The notes under the pieces: model-generated
Database searches by the model: none
Seen by the model: the letters and a program-made list of their open reading frames with translations, nothing else
Told to the model about the DNA's origin: nothing
Shown here: positions 19,368-31,334 of the stretch, in pieces
How the letters are laid out: every line of letters starts with the position of its first letter
Numbering within the stretch: the stretch's first letter is position 1
Assembly (NCBI GenBank): GCA_001687465.1
Contig: LVLI01000097.1
Span: forward strand, 60,217 to 124,216
DNA length: 64,000 bases
Direction: 5' to 3'
Origin: Halocafeteria seosinensis
Taxonomy: Eukaryota > Sar > Bigyra > Bicosoecida
Program-made: the position numbers and the translations under genes

Positions 19368-22010
19368 ATGAAGCAAGAGAAGCGAACTAATAAAGGTCCT
19401 AAAGACGGCCCGCGGGACGAGGGAGCCGCCAAACAAGAGGGGAGGAAGAAAAAAGAGCATGAAATGATCCGGGATCCCCGTTTTCAGCGACTTCATACAG
19501 ATCCCGTAAGATTATTGCATATTTTGTTCCATTTACACTACGATGCACACTCGTTCGTCCATCTATCTGGCTGGCTGCAGAGATTCGCGCGAAGACCGCA
19601 ACATGTTGAAAAAGTCCCATTAGATGATCGCTTCAAGCATGTCCTCACGGATCCACGCTTTAATGAGGCACAGAGTAAGTGCATTAAAGCACAAACCCTC
19701 CTGAGTACAGCATCTTAATGGTCTTCATTTGTCATGACAGTGGGTGCGCATCGAAAACGCGGTGAGGCGAAAGACAACGACGACGACAGCGCGGCAACCA
19801 CGGGACTCCAAGACTATTATCAGGTAGAGAATGACCAAGACAGCTCACACGCGCAGGTGCCCAAGCACACCGAGTCCAGCAATGTGGAAACCCAGCAGGA
19901 TATGGAGAGTCGTTTGGAGCATCTCAACGCGCTTGCACGAGGTGAACAACCGGTTGAGGAAGATGACGCCTCAAGCGAGGACTCAGCGCTGGAAATGCTC
20001 AGTGTGGGAGATAATGAAGACGATATTAGTGTGTCGAGTGCTGAAATGGATGATGGATTACATAGAGCTGCTCCGCTTATGGAGGAAGCTCCTAACATTG
20101 ACGAAAACGTGGAAGAAATTGACCCGACACATAGGTTGGCTGTGGTGAATTGTGACTGGGAACGGTTTCGGTCCGTCGATATCCTAGCAACATTGCAATC
20201 TTTTGTACCCTCTTCAGGAGCAATTAGAAAGGTTGAGGTCTATCCAAGCGAATATGGGATCAAAAAGCTAGAAGAAGAGGCCCGATACGGACCTGTGACC
20301 TTATGGGAGACGCATAAGCGCATCAAAAAGAGGTCTGCAGCGACAGACCAACACCAAGCCAACCAGGAACAACAGGAAAGCGACATTCAGGACGCATCCG
20401 AAGGACAGTCGCACGAAGATGACGGCGAAATCGATCCTGTTGTCTTGCGGCAGTACGAATTAAATAAATTGAAATATTATTACGCGATTGTACATTGTGA
20501 TTCTCCAGCGACTGCAAACTCCATCTACAAGGAATGCAACGGCCTCGAGTGGGAACATTCCGCCAACAGAATTGATTTGCGCTTTATACCGGATGATTTT
20601 GAGCCTACGCATGCTAGCCCCCGAGATACTGCCGAGGAAATTCCTAGTAACTACACACCACCCGAATTTTATACCAAAGCGCTTCAGGCCTCTAATGTTG
20701 AACTGTCCTGGGACAAGGATGATGATACGCGACAACAAGTTTTGCGGTACGAAGGTGCAGTGCCGAAAGAAAAACGGAAGAAAATTAGGAAACAGAAGAA
20801 AATGCGTGGTCAAATGGATGACAGCATGGAGGAGGACCAGGTACTCGGAAGAAGGCTGCAGGATGATGCGTACCAATCGTTCATTGTTGACAGTGACGAA
20901 GCAGATGAAAACGACGAAGAGGAATGCTCAAGTGATGACAACGGAGAGCAGGAAGGAACAGTACCCAAGAAGCAAAACAAAGCTCAATTAAGGAGAAAGT
21001 ACCGAGCGCTTCTCTTGGGGCAGGATGCTGAAGAGCATTCGAAGAAAGGATCCAAGAAGAGGAAGAAGAAAAGCGGGAATAAACAGGAAACATCCGCCAA
21101 TACAGAGGAGAACATGGAAATTACATTTACGCCTGGATTGGGAGAGAAGGTACTGGAGAACAAGAAAGAAAAGGAAAAGCAGAAGGACGAAACAGTTTGG
21201 GAGGCGTACCTACGGCGTAAGAAAGAGAAACGCAAAGAAAGACGGAGTAACGCGAAGCAAGGTAAGGCGTCTGAGAGAGTGGAAGAAACCCAAGCGAAAC
21301 AGGAAATGCTAGAAGCAGACCAAAACATCCCCGTCAATACGGCAAACGTCTCTAAAGATTTCGAGGTTCCCGTCGACCTTCAACAAGAAGCCGAGCCGGC
21401 AGATGATCCCTTCTTTTCGGTTCTCTCTGGAGAGTCCACCTCAGCTCCGGTATCAGGATTTCAGGAAGATCAACAGCACTATCACGGGAAGTCGCCTCAG
21501 CAGTTGAAACGAGAACAACAAAGCAGGCAAGCCGAGAAACAAAAGCAACAGCAAGAGAAGCTGAAGGCGGATGAGAACAATAGAAAGTCTCAATCTCAAC
21601 TGGAACTCTTGATGATGGACGACAAGCCTGATGACTCAGGAAGTGAATCGGAAGGTGATCGCAGAAATAAGAAGAAAAAGAGAGGTAAACTAGCCAAGAG
21701 CAACAACGATACCACTCGTGATACCAACGTCGACGCCGCGCGAGCACTGGGAATCATCAGTACGGATCGTCACCATGAACCCGACATTGACGTAAAAGAC
21801 CCCCGGTTTTCCGCCGCTCTAGAGAATCCTGAGTATCAGTTAGACCCCACAGATCCTGCTTACCGTGATACAGAAGTTACTCGACAACTCATAGCCGAGA
21901 AGCACAAACGTCGGCGAGAAGCCCGGAAAGCCTCCAGGCGTTTGCCGGAGGAAGTTGACACCTCAGCAATGGCCGACTCATTAAGAAAGAAGTTCTCGAA
22001 GAAGCGTTGA
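19368..22010 (+). CDS. ESF1: ESF1 homologue, nucleolar pre-rRNA processing factor
   Basis: Model: join(19368..19505, 19581..19674, 19741..22010), 833 aa; introns of 75 and 66 bp. The spliced N-terminus carries the repeated 'DPRF' signature of ESF1 (IRDPRFQRL, TDPRFARRP, LDDRFKHVLTDPRF). A conserved core follows (HRLAVVNCDWERFRSVDI and LNKLKYYYAIVHCDSP, about 210-340), then long Lys/Glu-rich coiled or disordered stretches. Near the C-terminus is the NUC153-type block DVKDPRFSAALENPEYQLDP. ESF1 is a nucleolar protein needed for 18S rRNA production within the early small-subunit processome. Length is close to the human protein (851 aa as remembered). Both introns are supported by phase and by restoring the DPRF repeats. 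The start at 19368 gives a lysine-rich N-terminus; an in-frame upstream codon is possible but less likely. Confidence 0.9.
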
Positions 22011-22708
22011 ACGGGGATTATCGACGTAGTAAGGTTCTACAAGGACGAGGATCGCTTCTTTGAGTTGGCATCATTAAGATATGGCACGTCATCGCAACAA
22101 TGCATGGGTCCCGAGACCGGGGTAGGGTGTCTCGCGAAGAATTCAATCAGCACAAACATTGCCAGTATTCGCCTCAGCACTGCATTCGTTTAGTTACTGT
22201 CGAAAAATGTACATCAGCGGGTTGTATTGCTTTTTGTCCGTTAACGAGCGACTATTTTTCAAAATTTTTGCGCATATTTAACAGGATCGTTCCCAGATGA
22301 GGAACAACGAACTTGTGTCTATCTTCAACGATTCTTGCCTTGCGGTCGAAGTCATTTTCTACGAAGTTAACTTCTTTGTTAACGAGCAACTATTTTTCAG
22401 AACTTTACGAATAAAAACAGAATGGCAGTTGCGTGCGCGAGGATGCAGATTGGGATGTGGAGTTACTCGTGAAACTCATGAAGTCGGAGTACTTCTTGTT
22501 TGCATGCGCAGTAACATCCAACGCATGCAGCACAGATCAACCAAACCACGGAACCCAACAACGCTACTGTGGAAGCACAGTGCCATTTTACTGTGATGGT
22601 ACAAGCTTGGAAGCATTTGCATGTCCATCGGATACTCTGTTCGATCTTATACGACTAAAGAGGAGTAATACACTTAAACAGTATTGAAACTGTAGCAAAG
22701 GTGCATTT
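22011..22708. other. Convergent intergenic region between ESF1 and RPT2
   Basis: 3' flanks of two converging genes. An imperfect direct repeat, GTTAACGAGCGACTATTTTT at about 22238 and GTTAACGAGCAACTATTTTT at about 22377, lies 139 bp apart. No gene recognised. Confidence 0.5.
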
Positions 22709-24216
22709 TCAAAGATATAAGCCCTCTGGGACGTCACCTTGCTTCCTGTAAAGAGTTTTCTCCTTAGATTTTCGGAAATCGTCTTGAGTAACTTTCATTC
22801 TCCTTTCACGAAGAGCCAACATACCAGCTTCAGAGCAAATAGCTTTAATATCTGCGCCCGATAATTCATCTTTTGACATCACGAATTCCTCCAGGTCGAC
22901 ATCTGGTGCGAGGCTCATCTTGCCCGAATGAATATTGAAAATATGACGCCGCGTTTTCTGATCTGGCAATGGGAATTCAATCTTACGGTCAATACGGCCA
23001 GGTCGGATCAAAGCTGGATCTAAGCTATCCATTCTATTGGTCGCCATGATAACTTTCACCTCTCCTCGCTCATCGAAACCGTCGAGCTGATTGAGGAGTT
23101 CCAACATTGTTCGCTGGATTTCTCGCTCACCACCAGAATTGCTCTCGTAACGCTTCGTCCCAATGGCGTCAATTTCATCTATAAACACAATACTAGGCGA
23201 GTGCTCGTCCGCTGCCTTGAACAGCTCCCGGACAAGTTTCGGGCCATCCCCGAGATATTTTTGAATAAGCTCCGAACCTACGACACGTAAAAATGTAGCT
23301 GTGGTATGATTGGCAACAGCCTTGGCCAACAGAGTTTTTCCCGTTCCCGGTTCACCATATAAGATAACACCTTTTGGTGGTTTGATTCCTATATCTTCGT
23401 ATAACTCTGGATGCGTCATAGGCATCTCGACAGCTTCTTTCATTTCTTGTATCTGACTTTCTAGTCCCCCAATATCGGCGTATGATTCCGTCGGGGCTTT
23501 GTCGACTTTCATCACGCTGACCATCGGATCATGCTGATCCATCATTATTCCAACCACCGATTGTGTTTTGTGATGTAATAAAATGCTCGCCCCCGGTTCC
23601 AACTGATCAAAGTCCACAAAGGACAAGATGTTGACGTAATATTCGGGCCCATTAGGCGTCGATATAATGCAATGGTTGTCGTCAATCATCTCCTCCAACG
23701 TCCCTACTTGCAACGGGGATCCTCGAATTTCTTCCACTTTGGCCTTTTCCTCCTTTTCCCACTGCTCTTTGGGCCGTAACACTTCCTGATTCTGAATGAA
23801 CTCGCCTTCCATGAGCAAAAAGTCCTTAATGCGTTCCAACTTCAACTGCCGTAATTTACATTGTGTCGTCGGATACACTGTTTGCCAAGCAACCAAACCA
23901 AACGCAACGAATGAAATGCTCGGACGGGGCTCTCTAGGGGACAGAAACGCCATTCATGGAGGCATGATAAGGGAAATACACATACCTTTGGGGAGTTTGG
24001 TCGACGTGTTGGGCCCTTTTTTCTTGCGTTTTGTGACGCGTGTAAGAGGTTTAGGCTCTGTCAGGTCCACACACAGGATTCAAGGCTGCATGTAAAACCT
24101 TAATCAGCCATTGGGGGCACGGGTATACACGTACCAAAGCGCTTTTTCTTCTTATCACCACCTTTTTTATCACCGCGTTTCCCCCCTCCACCGGGGTTGC
24201 TCATGTTTTGGCCCAT
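22709..24216 (-). CDS. RPT2: 26S proteasome regulatory ATPase RPT2 (PSMC1)
   Basis: Model: complement(join(22709..23877, 23986..24057, 24135..24216)), 440 aa, the same length as human PSMC1; introns of 108 and 77 bp. RPT2 is one of six AAA ATPases in the base of the 19S particle; they unfold substrates and open the 20S gate. The N-terminus MGQNMSN keeps the Gly2 myristoylation site. A basic stretch follows, then [12 protein letters not shown] (coiled coil), the OB domain, Walker A GEPGTGKT, Walker [12 protein letters not shown], the arginine-finger region and the C-terminal LYL that inserts into the 20S alpha ring. The Walker A Glu, instead of Pro or Ala, is the form I know from plants. A longer frame beginning MAFLSPR reads through intron 2 and is not the real start. 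Confidence 0.97.
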
Positions 24217-24679
24217 TTTAGCCTATTTCTGTCGCTGCACAACGATACCCATTCGAAAGATACATGTCTCTTCTATATTCACAGCCTAAGAAACCAGGGA
24301 AATAATGCAACAGAGGGACGTGAATGACGAAAATGTAGTGAGATTTCCTGCCCTCCAGCACCCATGCTTTTTGTTCCCCCAAGAATCCCCTTTGAGTGCG
24401 TCCACACCATCTTTGTTGTTTTCACCCCCTTGGATACCCCTCCGTTCCACCAGCCGTGAGTATTTGAATTCTCTTGGACATCCACCTACCTGTCTGTATG
24501 AACTATCGGATCTGTGAGAGACTGACATAGATCCAAAATACAATAAACTAATCGTTGTAAATCGTTATTCACCCCAAAATAGCTCCCCGGCTGGACGCCC
24601 GGCCGGGCCCTCCGCCCGGACTCGAGGAATTCGCAACAAGGAACTTCGAAGTGAAGTTGCGTTGCGACAGGAGGAATAT
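24217..24679. other. Short intergenic region upstream of RPT2
   Basis: Contains the likely RPT2 promoter. Small overlapping frames only; a GC-rich block (GGCTGGACGCCCGGCCGGGC) lies at about 24590-24610. Nothing else recognised. Confidence 0.45.
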
Positions 24680-24883
24680 TTAGTTCGTGGGTAAAATGTC
24701 AGGGGTGATGGGTGAACTTTCCACGATTGGAATGATACCAGCGAGTGAAAAAGGAATATCTGCGTCAACGTGGCGTAAAAATTCTGTTGGTGTGTAAGAA
24801 CTATACCGTATATTGTACAACAACATTCCTTCGTGTGGGGCGGGACTGAAGGCTTGTAGAAGAAGTGTTGTATCGTTGATCAT
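24680..24883 (-). CDS. Possible small protein or terminal exon, 67 codons
   Basis: ATG-initiated frame with good amino-acid composition (for example EGMLLYNIRYSSY and FSLAGIIPIVESSP). It sits immediately downstream of another candidate coding segment on the same strand (24960-25346). It may be a separate small gene or the last exon of that gene; I could not find a splice join that keeps phase. No family recognised. Confidence 0.3.
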   Translation of the reverse strand: MINDTTLLLQAFSPAPHEGMLLYNIRYSSYTPTEFLRHVDADIPFSLAGIIPIVESSPITPDILPTN

Positions 24884-24959
24884 CTATCTTCCTTAAATTT
24901 TCTGGTGCAAGCGGGTGGTTTGGTTTGCGGGATACCACCAAAGGATAAAAGATAACCTG

Positions 24960-25346
24960 TTATGTGCTCAAGGCTGTCACGTGATTGACCTGTACAAAGT
25001 AAAATACTTCGGATGGAGAAGCGACTGGGTTATGAGGCTTTGTGGAACCTGAGGTAACATCCAACGTCTGCCAGGAAATGACCAACAAAACTACAGCCCG
25101 GAAAAGCTCGGCTGACACTGAACAGCACAAGTGCTTCGGGGCCTCCTGGACACTCAACACCACGAATCTGTTGCGCAATAGGTGTTCCCGAGAAAACAGA
25201 TGCAGGGTCATGTACATCTGCGCGTTTGAGTAGACAATGAGCCCTAAAACCAACGGCCAGGTTTCAACGACATACATCTCTTTTTCCGTGCTGCTGAAGT
25301 GGCAGAAGTCTTGGTCGGAGTGGTAGTGGTCAAATACAGGATTACA
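24960..25346 (-). CDS. Candidate exon of a multi-pass membrane protein
   Basis: Open frame with two hydrophobic segments: WPLVLGLIVYSNAQMYMTLH near its start and ELFRAVVLLVISWQTL in the middle. Before the first segment comes a polar stretch (DHYHSDQDFCHFSSTEKEMY). A different frame just upstream on the same strand contains a further hydrophobic segment (MALLLGLLLNVILYL, around 25325-25375), so the true gene is probably spliced. The gene would lie between SCYL1 and the 67-codon frame. Composition supports coding, but exon limits and product are uncertain; I recognise no family. Confidence 0.35.
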   Translation of the reverse strand, partial: CNPVFDHYHSDQDFCHFSSTEKEMYVVETWPLVLGLIVYSNAQMYMTLHLFSREHLLRNRFVVLSVQEAPKHLCCSVSAELFRAVVLLVISWQTLDVTSGSTKPHNPVASPSEVFYFVQVNHVTALST

Positions 25347-25515
25347 TTAAGCAACAAGCCAAGAAGCAGCGCCATGCGATAAAATGTTCTTGGTACTAGA
25401 GCGAGCGCATGAACATGAGTGGGCCAGCACAGGACAATATGTTCCAGGCAGCACTGTTCTTGCTCAAACTGCGACCACTTGATTGCACTTGCGAACTCCC
25501 AATGTCGTCGATGAT

Positions 25516-28287
25516 TTACCATGCGTCAAAGTCATCCCAATCATCATCCAGGTCCAGCTTTTGCGAATTCGGCTTATTCGGAGCTTGGGGTGGAGCTCTA
25601 GACGACATGGATGAAGATGATACAACTTCCCTCCGTTTGCCGCCGATGGTTGCGGAGGGTCCTTCAGAGTAGGCAAACTCCTCCGAACTTGTCATTGTGC
25701 CTTGAGCATCGAGAAGATCTAAATCCACGTCCTTATCCACACGATTCTCCTCTGGAGACCAGTCCATATCTCGAAAGTCATCGAACAAGTCTTCATCCCA
25801 TCCATCTTTAGTTGAGTCTTTCACAGGCGTCGATGGTGGAGCTACTTCGCTTACATTACGTGAGGGGGCGTCGAACTGCTTTGTTCCACTAGAAGATAGT
25901 GTTCCGTTTTGCCCAATCGGTTTTGGTTCTGTCACAGAACTAGTCTTTGCCGGAGTTTGGGGCAAAGCCCCAATTCTGTTATCTTTTCCAGCATCTTGTT
26001 GTCGCCCGGATGACCACTTGCCAGTGAGCGAAGAGACAGCCCATCCGACAGCGTCCCCTACCTTTTCGGTGCGACCGAAACCGAATACGGTGTTGTTTGC
26101 CGTAGTAGATGAATTCTCCCCATGCTTTGAGGCAGCGCTGTTTCCGACATGCTTTCCCGCCTCCTCTTTCTTCCGCTGTTCCTCCAGACGATATAAACGC
26201 CGGTGCTCGACTTGAAGAAACTTCAGCGCTTTAGGCAGGAAACTCATAGCAACCTCTCGTACTTGAGAGCTATGGGGGTCTGTGCAGAGTCTGCTGCAAT
26301 GGGGTACTATCTGGCTTGACAAGGCTGCCGGAGAGAAGCAATGCGTCGAATACGTAATAGCTTTGATTGCCCCCGCCCGTGTAGCAGAACTAGGATCCCG
26401 CAAGCCGGCCACGAATATTTCCCACGCACCACTTTGGTACTTGCTAACAATAGGTTTTGGTATGCACTTTTTGGATGCATCTCCGGAATGTGATTGGTCA
26501 CCCACGGCAAAATCGTCGTAATCCTGGGCAATATAAGGAGGTTCAGGAGGGGGACCTTCCGGGAAGTAGCGAATGATTTGCCCTAAAGCAACCAGTGTAT
26601 TGACACGAACGGCTGCAATTGAATCCCGTATGGATTTCTTCAATCCCTTTGACACTAACTCCAATAGTTTATCAGGCTCAAGGTGTGGAGCTAGTGCTAC
26701 TGTACTCTTTACTGTTGCCTGCCGCAACGCTTCGGAATTATCATGGAATCCGCCAAGAATGTTTTTGCATACCTCTCCATTCAATGTTGATTTGTCAACC
26801 ATGGAGACGTACGAAGGAAGTTTGTGTAGAAGCTGGAGCCGAGTCGCCCTTTCTGGGCTTCGAAACATGGATACTATACTTGGAACAATTTGCTCCTGAT
26901 ATTCCGAAGATGTCAGTTTGCCTCCAATTTCTATCATAGGGGATATTACAACAGCTCCTCCGCCTCGCTCCTGACCCATGTTTAACGCCTGCTTCAACGC
27001 GGGTAAAATTTTGTGTTTAGCGATGTTGCGGGGCAATTGCGTTCCTTTTACAATGGAGTGCAGCCTCTCAAAAAACTGTTTCTTTTCATCAGGCTCTTTC
27101 AAAGCTAAATTATCAATAAATTGAAGAGCTTCAACAATCTCTTCACCAAAAAATTTCCGCTTTATATCGCTTTCTTCCAAAAACGATGCAACACTGATTC
27201 GGGTCCGATACCCGGGATCCAGCAACTTCGTCAGTGCTGTCCGCAGAGATTTGGGCATTCCACTGATATAATTTGTATTACCGACTTTCATCCGCTGGTT
27301 AGAATCATGTTCCATCACTTCCTGAGTTATAGTGTCGACATCTGTCTCAATAATTGGACGTCCACTGTCACCCTTTTCCAACAAACCAGACGCCTGGAAA
27401 ACGTCGATAATCAGTATGCTCAATGCCCAAGCATCCAGAGCTGCAAACCGACAAAAGCAACGGATAGGGATGGGAAAAATTCAGGTATATGCAGATGTGC
27501 TTGTCTGTACGTTACTCCCCCACTTACCATGTGCTTGAGTCGTTAGATTGGTGTCCTGTAAATCTCGCCTGCCCGATCTCTCCGGTCCCTTGTATGCATC
27601 TTCCAAATTCACTCGATTCATAACAGTTTGAAATCCCACCTTGTCATCACGGTGGAACGTTGTATCCAAGTTTCCAATGCACCAGTCACCTCTCTGGAAG
27701 ATAGATGGACAGACAGAGAAAGTGAGTAAATACAAGAATACGGTCGTTGGCTGGGACGAACGACTTGACTTGGATCTTACCTCTGTGACAAAGACAGCGT
27801 CTGAGGAGAGACATCCGTGCACCATTCTGCACTCTGTATGTAGCCATTTCAGCGTCTGTGAGACGCAATGCAGTCCCCAGACAATCGAGGTTCTCAACTC
27901 GTCCCGTGCTTCTGACTGGTTCGAGCTCTGCTGGCACCACGCCCGGACTGGGTAGGCCTTTTCTGTGACGAGAATGAGCTGGTCCTGCGTGTCTATGGAG
28001 TCCAAATACTTGAGAATACCGGGATGTCGTAGCGTTCTCAGGCGTTTAATGCCCATTTGTGCAGCCTGAATGCGCTCCGAAGACGCCTCTTTTTTGTTCA
28101 ATTGCCATATCGTTACGGTTTTGTCGGTCTGTTGAATACTTGCGCTGGGGTGAATGGCCTCTCCATCGCGTATACTGGACCATAATGGCCTTGTATGGAA
28201 GCATTTTTCAATGCCTTCGGCCGTGTCGCCAGACGTATAGGGGCGATATTGGACGCCATGCGCCCCCGTTACCACCGCATTGCCCAT
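25516..28287 (-). CDS. SCYL1: SCY1-like pseudokinase (SCYL1 type)
   Basis: Model: complement(join(25516..27440, 27528..27693, 27781..28287)), 865 aa; two 87-bp introns. SCYL1-type proteins are catalytically dead kinases with HEAT repeats that work in COPI-dependent Golgi-ER traffic. The N-terminal kinase-like domain (about 20-280) has RTLRHPGILKYLDSI, but where HRD is expected it reads MVHGCLSS, consistent with a pseudokinase. HEAT-type repeats fill about 330-600. The tail includes GWAVSSLTGKW, close to a motif I recall from human SCYL1, then acidic low-complexity sequence ending DDWDDFDAW, reminiscent of short Golgi/coat-binding Trp motifs. Both introns are fixed by continuous homology and phase. 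The ATG at 28287 lies 263 bp from the divergently transcribed gene at 28551, so they may share a promoter region. Confidence 0.88.
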
Positions 28288-28550
28288 CTCATACACTCCT
28301 CAAGATGGTACTTGTACACACTCTCACACATGAGCCCACCAAACCATTCATGACATACGCATGGAAGACGAAAACGTCGCCCTTATTTGAGTGAAATATT
28401 TGTTTGTTGCCTTCAACGACGTCTTCAAGGCCCGGGATCGGTACAAACGCCTCTATACCGTAATTTCTAGAACATATTGACACGTTGGGTCATGTGCATC
28501 AGATGCGCCTTGGTTTGAACTAGTTATCCCGCCGAAAATCGGAACTCAAA

Positions 28551-29125
28551 ATGGAAGGATGGACGCGTGGGGAGCTCGTAAACAAGCTGGCCTTGGGCCT
28601 GATTGCAGGTACTGTCATACTGGTATGGCTAGCCATCACCCAGAAACGTGATTTCTTTCTACTCGTCGGAACGTTAGGCTGTGTCTTTGGGAATCTGATG
28701 GTACGTTCGCACGGGGCGTCTGGAGGCCTAGAGAACGCTTTATGAGGTGCTCTGATTCATGAACGCAGTTTGTGGCGGTGCTTCGCCAAGACGCACTAAA
28801 TCAATACTGGATCGTACTTTTCATATTACTAGCTCTAGTGTCTTTGTACGGCCTCATTGCCCAGTTCAGTAAATTCAGGCGAGATGGATTCGTCACTGAC
28901 AGTGAGGAAGAGGAGGGAGACGAAGATGAAGACGGGATCTCACAGAAAACAGTAGCGGAACAAGCGCAAAAAATTATGGAAGCTCAACGACGTGTAGAAG
29001 CTGAAGGAGGACATGTCGAAGATGTTTCGCAAGTACAGCAACAAACGATACAAGATAAATCCTCCAGTGGTAGCAGCAACACAGCAAAGAAGGCGTCCAA
29101 ACGAAGGAACCGAACAAGGACGTAG
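28551..29125 (+). CDS. Small three-transmembrane protein, unknown function
   Basis: Model: join(28551..28700, 28769..29125), 168 aa, intron 68 bp, phase 0 (ATG|GTACGT...GCAG|TTT). Three hydrophobic segments: LALGLIAGTVILVWLAI (~13-29), FFLLVGTLGCVFGNLMFVAV (~35-54) and WIVLFILLALVSLYGLI (~66-82). An acidic stretch (SEEEEGDEDEDG) and a Lys/Arg-rich tail ending KKASKRRNRTRT follow. The splice join extends the second membrane helix smoothly, which supports the model. The basic C-terminus suggests a cytosolic, possibly ER-retained tail. No family recognised. Confidence 0.65.
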
Positions 29126-29502
29126 CCTCAGAACTGCTATTACTCTCACTCGAGAGTTACCTGCGTTACGTTTACATTCACTCCCGCGGATGAATATCCA
29201 GAGTGAGTGGATACACGTTGCTTGGCTCCATTTGGCCCCTGGATTTTGAGATAAGGTCCTCTGATGCAACTCCTATTTATCCACTGACTCTTGTTGTTTG
29301 TGGTAGTTCGTCGATGTCCTCGCAATCTATGGAGATCGGCTTAAGAAGTTGACATTCGGGCCACGCTAAAGCCTCCGATCACCACGATTCCAGAAAAAAT
29401 AATTATATCTGCCTCTTGTGCCTTTCCGGAGAAGCAGATGCCACCGATCCTCCCCACTCATAATAGGAGTCTATGTGTATGCTATTCTAGCAGGAATAAT
29501 GC

Positions 29503-30241
29503 TCACTTCTTCTTCCGCCCTCCCTTCGTATTTTTCTGTCCCTTCGTCTTCTTCTTTCCACTCTTCCTATGAGAGTGACTACCGTCTTTTTTCTGGAATC
29601 CACGCTTTGCACTACCGTAAAACTTTGAAGGCCCATTCCCCTTGGACTCATGCTCATGTGTTCCCTTCCCGGCATTTTCGTCGTCATCATCATCGCTTCC
29701 CTCATCATTTTCCTCCTCTTCATCGTCATCCAGGTTTGTTGTATCTAGTGTTTTCGTCTCTACGACAACTCCCGAGGCACCAAAGTTCTGCTTCGCAAAA
29801 TCATCTTCTAATTCTTCGGTAGATTCTGCAATCCATGCAAAACACAGGGTAAACACGAAAGGGGCAAACCGTTTCAACTTTTGAATCTTACCAGTAGCAT
29901 GTCCTCCTTGAATGACCCGAAGCGCCTTGTTTCTATCATTTTCAACACGATCGATTAACTCGTTTAATTTCTTCCGTTTCTGCACCACGAACAAAGCGCT
30001 TGCTTTGCCTGTCAGTTCAAACATGTAGAGCCAAAAAAGAACATACTTCTGATATCATCTCCTTTTTAGCTTCTCTCTCTTTCCGTTCCGTCTCTTCCCG
30101 CACTCGTTTCTGTCTTTCCTGTTTGCGTTGTCGAAATCCCGTTATGAATTCACGCCGTTCCTCGGGATCGAACGTGACTACATCATCTCTTCGTTTTTTG
30201 GTCCCGGGTTGACGGCCACCACCTCCTTTCTTCCTGCGCAT
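29503..30241 (-). CDS. NOL12: NOL12 / RRP17 family nucleolar protein
   Basis: Model: complement(join(29503..29825, 29892..29979, 30047..30241)), 201 aa; introns of 66 and 67 bp. The family signature FDPEERREFITGFRQRKQER is at about residues 24-43, followed by a long charged helix (KREEAR-type, MISE joined to KRKKLNELIDR across intron 1). NOL12/Rrp17 proteins act in pre-rRNA processing and large-subunit maturation. The C-terminus is acidic (EEEENDEGSDDDDDE) then strongly basic (GKKKTKGQKNTKGG), typical of nucleolar proteins. Intron 1 is placed so that the charged helix continues in phase. A longer upstream reading (from 30292) is open but lacks conservation; the start MRRKKGGGG is preferred. 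Confidence 0.82.
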
Positions 30242-31050
30242 ACAATGTACAAAATATCGCTGACACATGTACATGACCATAATTAGCCTCATTTACCCTC
30301 CTCCACGAGCTTTCCACCGTCTGCGCCAAGGAGCATAACTTCAAGTTGGGGCTATACAAGGGCATTCTCGGCATACGACACACTTACGATGCAGACGACA
30401 TAGTTGAGTAGGGTCCTTTCCTTCCGGAATGGGGAGATTTGAAGCGCCGTATGCAGTGTATGCTGTGAAAAATACCCCGACAGACTCCCTGAAAGAGTCG
30501 AATTCGGGCGATTTCGTTGCCCACAGAGAGAGAGCTTTTTATTCCAATCCAAAGCTTTCCCTGGAAGAGCTCAGAAATATGCTATGGAAAAAACTTGGAC
30601 AAACCCTGTCGATACAGTGAATATAAGCCATAAAGCACCAGCTCATAGGAGCTCCGAACTTCACAAACCGAGGAAGTTGGCGTATATATGTCATTTCCAT
30701 GTCCATGGCCACTTCCAGTGCCGTCTCGATACGGGATATATCTTTGACATTGCATGAGTCTATGCGTGTGCATTTTGGGCCATTGTATTGTACATAACGC
30801 ATCCATCGTTGCGACCCTTGAGCCGCTCCCGAAGACTTGCTTACGCCATTATAAGGTTATATGTCGTGTTGGTTCGACGTTTTTCCCTTTATAGACCAGC
30901 GGAGCGATGTAGTACCATATACCGACACATTGGAAGTAGCAGCAATGCCAGGATCCCGTGATCGGGGAGAAGATGCGTTTCAGCCGATCTGGTTCTACCG
31001 GGGCTATAATGGTTTCCACATGGATTAAGGAGCAGAGAGGCACACAAGCA
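30242..31050. other. Intergenic region
   Basis: Upstream of NOL12 on the minus strand and upstream of a decayed cyclase copy on the plus strand. Short overlapping frames only; no recognisable protein. Confidence 0.45.
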
Positions 31051-31054
31051 ATGT

Positions 31055-31334
31055 ATCGGATCGGGGGATAATGCGTACTGGAACCGCTACATCGACATGA
31101 AAAGCAGTACTGCATTCCAAACCCTGATACACCTCACCTACAGTGTGAAGACTCAAAAGACAAGAGGTATTTAATTCCCATCGAGAAATCAAACGGTAAG
31201 TGGTGATTGGCCTCAAGAAAGTGTTGGTGGTGTATTTGCTAGCACCTGTGGAATTGCGAATACCTTTGTACCGCAACGTTTTCCCAGTCTGGGCGTTCAA
31301 TGCCTGTCGCTTCCACTACAACTTGTACCGGTAG
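31055..31334 (+). pseudogene. Internally deleted oxidosqualene cyclase copy
   Basis: A segment matching the first exon of the cyclase gene at 32036 (AYWNRYIDM) is joined directly to sequence matching its last 80 codons (KSSTAFQT, QCED, then about 31200-31330 matching GDWPQESV..., the Phe-Pro-Val-Trp-Ala end). The middle ~600 codons are absent and in-frame stops and a frame change are present (for example after GKW). It ends with a stop at 31332-31334 after sequence matching the gene's C-terminus. This is a dead partial duplicate lying about 700 bp upstream of the intact gene. Confidence 0.75.

Noticed and set aside
22709-23953. RPT2 starting at the ATG at 23953 (MAFLSPR...)
   Set aside because: The extra N-terminal residues read through intron 2. 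Splicing to the two upstream exons gives the conserved myristoylated N-terminus and the exact family length.
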